Of a stretch of DNA of 64,000 nucleotides, positions 57,931 to 64,000 are shown in pieces; the first letter of the stretch is position 1, and every line of letters begins with the position of its first letter. The notes under the pieces are model-generated. The model searched no databases and was not told the DNA's origin. It worked only from the letters and a program-made list of their open reading frames with translations. The translations under genes and the position numbers were made by a program. The stretch is from Pseudoneurospora amorphoporcata (lineage: Eukaryota; Ascomycota; Sordariomycetes; Sordariales; Sordariaceae), in contig MU859126.1 of the NCBI GenBank assembly GCA_033297205.1, positions 1 through 64,000 of the forward strand. Reading direction: 5' to 3'.

Positions 57931-60900
57931 GATGCTGATGGCTGTCACCTTGTTTAGTACATTCTGTCGATGCTTGGTTGTTGTGGTGTTTTGTCTCCCA
58001 CGCAATTATGATCTCGATTTTCTCGCATCCTCCTTTTTTTTCTGTTGTTTTCTGTTGCACTTCATCTTGATTATAAATCATCTGAAATGAGGATCCCAAT
58101 CAAGTCTCATGATTTTCTGCGGTCGTGTCCTTGTCGTCGGGTACCTTCTAATCGCCGAAGACCCTGTTACTTCAAAGTGGCCTTGTAACATTGTGGGCTT
58201 TTGGACACTCCTCCATGGTTGTTTTTCTCTCATCTCAAATCGGCATACAGCGCCTGTAACTGAAGCCACTTTGTCAGAACTTGAATGCCCGCTGACGCAA
58301 TTTGCGATGCACCTGGGCATGCATGTCCCTTCCAGCCTTCTTTCCCAAGGCGATAGTGCTTTCGCATCTCGAAGGCTTGGCATCCTTCTTCCCCCCCAAA
58401 AATCGCACCAAAGACAGACCTACAAAGAAGATTTGCGCCCAAGGTACACAATTCTGGCTTGAATGAATAAACATCATGACTGAAAATTACCATCGCAAAA
58501 GAAATCAGTTGATATCAAGTCCGGATGCCAGGTCGCAAACAACGTTGATCGTTGCCGAAACTCCAAGAACGAACAAACTGTAGTTCGTCCTGTCTCCAGA
58601 GTCCAGACTCCATGGAGTTCGCGCTAGGTCCTCCAGATTTTTTGTTCTTCTTCGAATGGGGCGGTGCACGCATTCCCCAGATCAAAAAAAATTCCGAAGA
58701 TCGCATGTGCCCCGGACTGAAAAATCTTGCGGGGGTGGGGAGGAATGGGAGCGAGCGAAGGAAGGAGGAGTCACCACTGTCTGCATGGTGGAGAGAGGGA
58801 GAGAAGGGGGTCGTCGTTCCAGACGCTCTCGAAAATGGTCAAAGAATTTGCGACTACTGCATGGTAATTGAACGAATGTCTTGCAGGAGAAAGGGGGGGC
58901 AACCAAAGCCGACGCCGGCCAGCGATGCGGCATAATGACAATGACCAAGACCAAGAAATTGCGAAACCACAAAAAATCCAAGGAACACCCATCGCTCTGT
59001 CGCATAACATTATTTCCCAGCTTTTTCCATAACCACATGGGTTTGACCTGAACGAGTCGTGGTTACCAGGAGGACTCACCTGAAACCAGAACGTAAAGAA
59101 AGTCCAGACAGGCTTCCGTTGTCTTCCCTAGGTAGCAGTCAGGCAGTCAGTTCGCATTGCTCTCCTGTCTGTCTGTCTGTGCGCGAGCGCGATGACCAAA
59201 GCTCCGAGTCTGGGTTAGCCCTCCATTCACCAACATGTGGAGGAGGCATGCGATCTGCTTGACCTGCATCTTTCTTCCTTTTCCCCAGACAGTTCACACT
59301 TCATATGATGTCATGCGGGAGGAACCAGATCGATCCAAAACCAACAGAAAAATGGTTCCATGCAACCCGGTTGGCTGTTGTGGCCTGGGGCAATCGGGAG
59401 CAAACCATAAGAAACCTGGAGGTGATGGAGATGGGGATCATTGGGTGAAACGACATCGGTCCGAGGTTTCCACAAAGTCCACAGGTCCAACCGTTCCTTC
59501 CCCTCAGGGTAGAACCGTTGACGCTCCATCTCGCTGCGATGGAGATGCCATCTGAAAAATACCGTGACGAAATCTGGAATCGAGTGGGAAGTGTCTCAAC
59601 TACAGTACCCAGAAAGTCTGGGGGAGAGCGGACGGGATAAGGAAGCCGGGAGGTAGCAATGAGAGCGGATCTGGAGGTTCTTGTGGACTTCTCTTCTCTC
59701 TCTCCATCTCTCCACGCATCAACAAGACACACAAACACCATACGGCGTAGACTCGACTCCTCCTTGCCTAGTCACTGCGATTGCCTGCGTGCTGGCATGG
59801 AATTGGCCGGATGTTTCCATGCACGCACGCCAGGCACAGGACCGTTGGGCAGAAAAAAAGAGCTGAATGGAACCTGGGGAGATATCGTCAGGGGCACGAA
59901 ATGCAACTGGATTCGATATTGGGGATCAACCAAGAAATTTTGGGGTTCTCGCTGACGCAAAGGAGGAGACGATACCCGAGGATAAACATCTGGGGTTTTT
60001 CGGTTCGTGGGGGAGAAGGATATTGTCGCTATCGGCCCTTTTCCATGTCCTGCTGATCGTCTCGCGTGTCCTGGCGAGCTGGAGCTGACGAATTGAGGTT
60101 CTCGACCCGTACCGGATCTTGGTGCCGGATTAAATTCGGGTGGTTCGTGCCGGTGTTTCGGTTCCTCTCCCGTGTTTTGGTTTTTCCCTGTTTTTACCGA
60201 CAAATTATGCTGCTGTTGATGTTTTTGTTTTGTTTTGTTTCTTTTTCATCGCAGAATCTTCACCCCCTAGTGACGGATGTCTCGGAGACCGTCGGAAAAA
60301 GATTTTGCTTGATACACCACATGCGCGTCATCATCATGGCATTCGTTGACTCGCTTGTCCGCTTCTTTCGGCGGCTTCCAGATTGTCGTCGGTCTGCCAG
60401 GTGGTCACCGGTTTCTCTGAGTTTTTCGTCGGCCAGGAACCTGGAGCGCTCTGGATGAACCTGGAGGGGGCGAAGTCACGGTGGTTGACCGTCTCGCGGA
60501 TGCTACGAGCTGGTTGGTGTTTTGTAGTCCCGAGAACCCATTAGCCACCCCACTGGCTCATCCACACTTCATCCACTGCACATCCACACCGGAGCCACAC
60601 GGCGCCACAAAAGGACCGAGTTTCCAAAAGCCCATCTTCTTCTCTCCCTGCTCAATTTAGGCTAACCCAATTAGTTAACTCGTACGTTCCCTGACGCGTT
60701 GCCGTGGATTTCCTCCGGGGCGTCTGGTCTCTTCTGGGCCTTGAAGCCATCGCGGGGCCCATCGCCCCCCTGAGCCATCACAGCCATAACCCTAACCCGA
60801 ATCCGCTTCTGTTTACTTTTCAGCGGGTTTCCCAGATGCTCCATGACAACCTACCCCATGCTTTCCCATCCGACTGGGTCTTCCCCAGTGTGTGTGCCCA

Positions 60901-61409
60901 GCCAGATCAAGCCAGACTCCGTGGGGATGGGCCTGGAGGATCCATTGCCATGAGGCTCCGGTGGCTTACTCCACACCCGCAAGCCACATTCCCATGTCCT
61001 CGACCATTCAGACACTCCCCCTCCTCCAAAGCTGCCTGCTGTCCATCCCACTGCATCCCCATCAATTCCAATTTCCCCGGCCTTTGTCTTCTCCATGTCT
61101 CTCTGGGGGTCCGCCCGGGATCATCCCACACCGCGTTGGATGAGAGGTTCGTCTCGGAGTGCTTGCCAGCTCTGCAGCTTCCTGCGCAAGTGCCGGCTTT
61201 GCCTCCCTATCCATGCTTCGCACAGCGGCGCCAGGGCCGGACTTGGCCGGGGATGGCTCGTAAGACCAGTTTCTTGGTCTCGTGACAGTTCAATGTCGTT
61301 CGCGATGCCGAGGACGAACCAGGAAACTGTCGGTGACCCCGGATCCATCAACGAGTTCTTGGTAGATCTGGGGGAAACAAGTGGACATGACAGGAGGAAG
61401 CATGCAGTA

Positions 61410-61417
61410 CATATAGA
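61410..61417 (+). promoter_or_regulatory. TATA-like element of the hexose transporter gene
   Basis: CATATAGA lies about 225 bases before the ATG and is followed by a pyrimidine-rich leader (CTTCGTCGTCTCC, CTCATCTCCATCGTCC), similar in layout to the gEgh16 promoter. Confidence 0.45.
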
Positions 61418-61639
61418 GAAGGCTTCGTCGTCTCCAAAGAAGCTTTTCTGTCTTCACTTAGCTGCATCCTCATCTCCATCGTCCTAACTCGATCCCGTCG
61501 ACGGAAGCAGATTCCCCGGGTTTCATTGCATTCTCTTGCATCTCTTCTTCAACCACACCTTGCCCAATACGGGTTCGACAAGAGAAACTACTCGACAAGA
61601 AACACTATCAAGACAACATACGACAACACGCCAATCAAG

Positions 61640-63336
61640 ATGGAGCACGATCACTCCGCCTCCGACGTTGAGAAGGAGGCCGTAACTGTGGCCGAGCCAC
61701 AGGGCGATGTCTCCCGCGTTGAGGCTCCCGTTACCTTCAAGGCGTACATGATGTGCGTCTTTGCCGCTTTCGGCGGTATCTTCTTCGGCTACGATTCCGG
61801 TTACATCTCTGGTGTCATGGGCATGAAGTACTTTATCGAGGTCATTCAGGGACCCGGTGCCACGTACCTGCCTACCAGGGAAAAGTCGCTCATCACCTCC
61901 ATTCTCTCTGCCGGTACCTTCTTTGGCTCCCTCATGGGCGGTGATCTCGCTGACTGGGTTGGTCGTCGTCCTACCATCATCTTCGGCTGCTGCGTCTTCA
62001 TCATCGGCGTCGCTCTCCAGACTGCCACCCAGAGCTTGGGCCTCATCGTTGCTGGCCGTCTCGTCGCTGGTTTCGGTGTCGGTTTCGTCTCGGCTATTAT
62101 CATCCTGTACATGTCTGAGATCGCGCCCCGCAAGGTCCGCGGTGCTCTCGTGTCCGGCTACCAGTTCTGCATCTGCTTGGGTCTGCTCCTGGCCTCGTGT
62201 GTTGACTACGGCACCCAGGACCGCAACGACAGCGGCTCTTACAGAATCCCTATTGGTCTCCAAATAGCCTGGGCCCTCATTCTCGCTACCGGCATCTTCC
62301 TGCTCCCCGAGTCCCCTCGCTTCTTCGTCAAGAAGGGCAAGATGGACAGGGCCGCCGTCGTGCTCTCCCGCCTGCGCGACCAGCCGCTCGATTCCGACTA
62401 CGTCCGGGATGAGCTTGCCGAGATCATTGCCAACCACGAGTTCGAGATGCAGGTCGTCCCCCAGGGCAACTACTTCCAGCAGTGGGCCAACTGCTTCCGC
62501 GGCTCGATCTGGCAGGGCGGCTCCTACCTTCGTCGTACCATTCTCGGCACTTCCATGCAGATGATGCAGCAGTTGACGGGATGCAACTTCATCTTCTACT
62601 TTGGCACCACCTTCTTCCAGCAGCTCGGCACCATTGACGACCCCTTCCTCATGTCCCTGGTCACCACCCTCGTCAACGTTTGCTCCACCCCCGTCTCCTT
62701 CTACACCATGGAGAAGCTCGGCCGTCGCACCCTCCTCATCTGGGGCGCTTTCGGCATGCTTATCTGCGAGTTCATCGTCGCCATTGTTGGTACCTGCAAG
62801 CCCGATGACACCTCGGCCATCAAGGCCATGCTTGCCTTTATCTGCATCTACATCTTCTTCTTCGCTACCACCTGGGGTCCTGGTGCTTGGGTCGTCATTG
62901 GCGAGGTTTTCCCCCTTCCCATTCGTGCCAAGGGTGTTGCTATTTCCACCGCCTCCAACTGGCTCTGTAAGTTTTTGTCCTATCCCATGAGCAGCTTCAC
63001 AACATTAGGAGCAGGTTTACTAACCTTTCGTTTTCGCCTCTAGGGAACTGCATCATCGCCGTTATCACCCCCTACATGGTCGACGAGGACAAGGGCAACC
63101 TGGGCCCCAAGGTGTTCTACATCTGGGGTGGCCTCTGCAGCTGCTGCTTCGTCTACGCCTACCTGCTCGTGCCCGAGACCAAGGGCCTCACCCTCGAGCA
63201 GGTCGACCAGATGCTTTCCGAGTCTACCCCTCGCACCTCGGCCAAGTGGAAGCCGCACACCACTTATGCCGCTGAGAGGGGCACGGCCGACAAGACTGTT
63301 GCTGGCCACGCTGAGAACCACAGCGACAGCGAGTAA
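61640..63336 (+). CDS. hexose transporter, MFS sugar porter family
   Basis: A proton-coupled monosaccharide permease of the plasma membrane, closest in layout to fungal high-affinity glucose transporters. Exons are 61640-62966 and 63044-63336 (intron GTAAGT...CTCTAG), giving 539 residues. The start context is CAAGATGGAG. Sugar-porter signatures are all present: FGYDSGYISGVMG in TM1, DLADWVGRRP in loop 2-3, PRKVRGALVSGYQ after TM4, PESPRFFVKKGK before the central loop, QQLTGCNFIFYFGTTFF in TM7, EKLGRRTLL in loop 8-9 and VPETKGLTLEQVDQM after TM12. The splice restores NWLWNCIIAVITPYM. The substrate is probably glucose or a related hexose, which is an inference from family resemblance. Codon use is strongly C-biased, suggesting high expression. 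Confidence 0.96.
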
Positions 63337-64000
63337 AGAAAATAAAAAAAAAGAACAAAAAAAAAAACACGGCAAAAAAACAACACCCCGCCACCCCCCA
63401 AGAAGAAGGGGAGAGATGAAGAAAGATGAAAGGATGGATGATACCCTGATGTTGAAGAACACACAGCACGAAGATGTGCGGGGATGGCTTGCATATTTGA
63501 CCTTTGATGATTTTTTTTTTTTTTTTTGATTAGCATTTTACGCTTTGCATATGAGCAGCCATGAGCATTGAGCATTCCAAACGGGGTTTTATTACTTGGG
63601 GATATACGCACAAACGAAACGGGGAAGGGAATTGGAAAAAAAGGAAAATTCCTCCTTGGGATAGATATTTCTTAATGTTTACAAGACAACACACTGAAAC
63701 CAAGAGAAAGTTGATCAACACTCACAAACATGATTGATGGTTTTGGCACATGCGTGATTGAACAAGCCGAGATGAATACCCGTGATTATCGACACATGTC
63801 ACACAGCTGAGCCCTGATGATCTCGGCCGATTTTGCCTCGTGGTCAAAGTGATTGCAGGCCGATCGGTTGCGGAATGGAATCTTGGGCGCTTGTACATCA
63901 CGTCATCCACTCACTATTGGGAGTTGGAGTTGGAGGAGTTGCCCTGTTCTTGGCAGAGATCAACTTCTTCCAAACCATTCTGGTGGTCTGCTAAGTTGTA
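63337..64000. other. 3' flank and intergenic DNA to window end
   Basis: A-rich tract at 63339-63380 just after the stop, a T run at 63509-63528, and no supported gene. Confidence 0.6.

Larger units (their letters stand above)
55820..61408. other. 5.6-kb gene-free region with simple repeats
   Basis: Contains T-rich 56450-56550, TACC/TATC tetranucleotide runs at 57106-57145, ACTAGGTAC copies at 57210-57242, a GGGAC repeat at 57450-57480, TTTTAAGCTTAAAA at 57641-57654 (14-bp palindrome), and G and GGT runs at 57893-57928. Frames at 60704-61285 and elsewhere lack coding character. The right end must hold the hexose transporter promoter. Confidence 0.5.

Noticed and set aside
60784..60800. Telomere-like CCCTAA units
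   Set aside because: Only one to two units in an interior intergenic region; too short for a telomere relict.
60704..61285. 193-codon plus-strand frame before the hexose transporter
   Set aside because: No ATG at its start and Pro/His/Ser-rich random-like composition; it is promoter/leader DNA.
61523..62437. 304-codon minus-strand frame opposite the hexose transporter
   Set aside because: Antisense of a strongly C-biased coding exon, Asp/Glu-rich composition typical of such shadows.

Overview
The window looks like euchromatic nuclear DNA of a filamentous ascomycete, most probably Neurospora or a close Sordariales relative. The reasons are short GT-AG introns (about 50-90 nt), C-ending codons in the genes, CACAATGGC-type start contexts, dispersed tRNA genes with fungal-type introns, homopolymer-rich intergenic DNA and the gene content. 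That content includes a Neurospora-type laccase with glycine-rich pro-region, an abundant-perithecial-protein-like beta-gamma crystallin, and a gEgh16/Mas-family secreted protein. There are no operons. Genes stand alone on both strands with intergenic gaps of 0.3 to nearly 10 kb. The organism call rests on family knowledge, not on a search.

Layout. Bases 1-20.6 kb are gene-dense: a possible 3' end of a gene, a small spliced gene missed by simple reading frames, tRNA-Phe (intron), a Golgi alpha-mannosyltransferase (Kre2/Mnt1, GT15), a monocarboxylate-type MFS transporter, Dph2 (diphthamide synthesis), a single-pass membrane protein whose ATG forms the end of exon 1, a small Cys-rich gene, a gEgh16-like secreted protein ending in an Asn-Gln repeat, a four-TM MARVEL-like protein whose frame stays open past a TAG, and laccase. 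From 20.6 to 30.2 kb I find no gene. A tRNA-Leu with intron then precedes a 2,923-residue NRPS-like protein on the minus strand (30.7-39.5 kb). Upstream of it lie a 482-bp inverted-repeat element with TA target duplication, tRNA-Val, a membrane-anchored metallophosphoesterase, and the beta-gamma-crystallin-like protein. LIS1/NudF and the XMAP215/Stu2 family protein are head to head at 48.9-55.8 kb. After 5.8 kb of gene-free DNA comes a hexose transporter of the sugar-porter family.

The main discovery candidate is the NRPS-like gene. It keeps a complete 8.8-kb spliced reading frame and a clear NRPS domain order (T, partial A, T, E, C, A, T, C, T-like, disordered tail). However, the phosphopantetheine serine is replaced in all three recognisable carrier domains (Asp, Glu, His), the catalytic His is replaced in both C domains (Thr, Lys), and key adenylation residues are replaced. 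Only the epimerase-type domain keeps its HHxxxD motif. It reads as a maintained giant pseudo-synthetase, not as a decaying gene. Other points for follow-up are the TAG/48-nt intron ambiguity in the MARVEL gene, the MITE, the shared promoter of LIS1 and Stu2, and the nearly 10-kb empty region.
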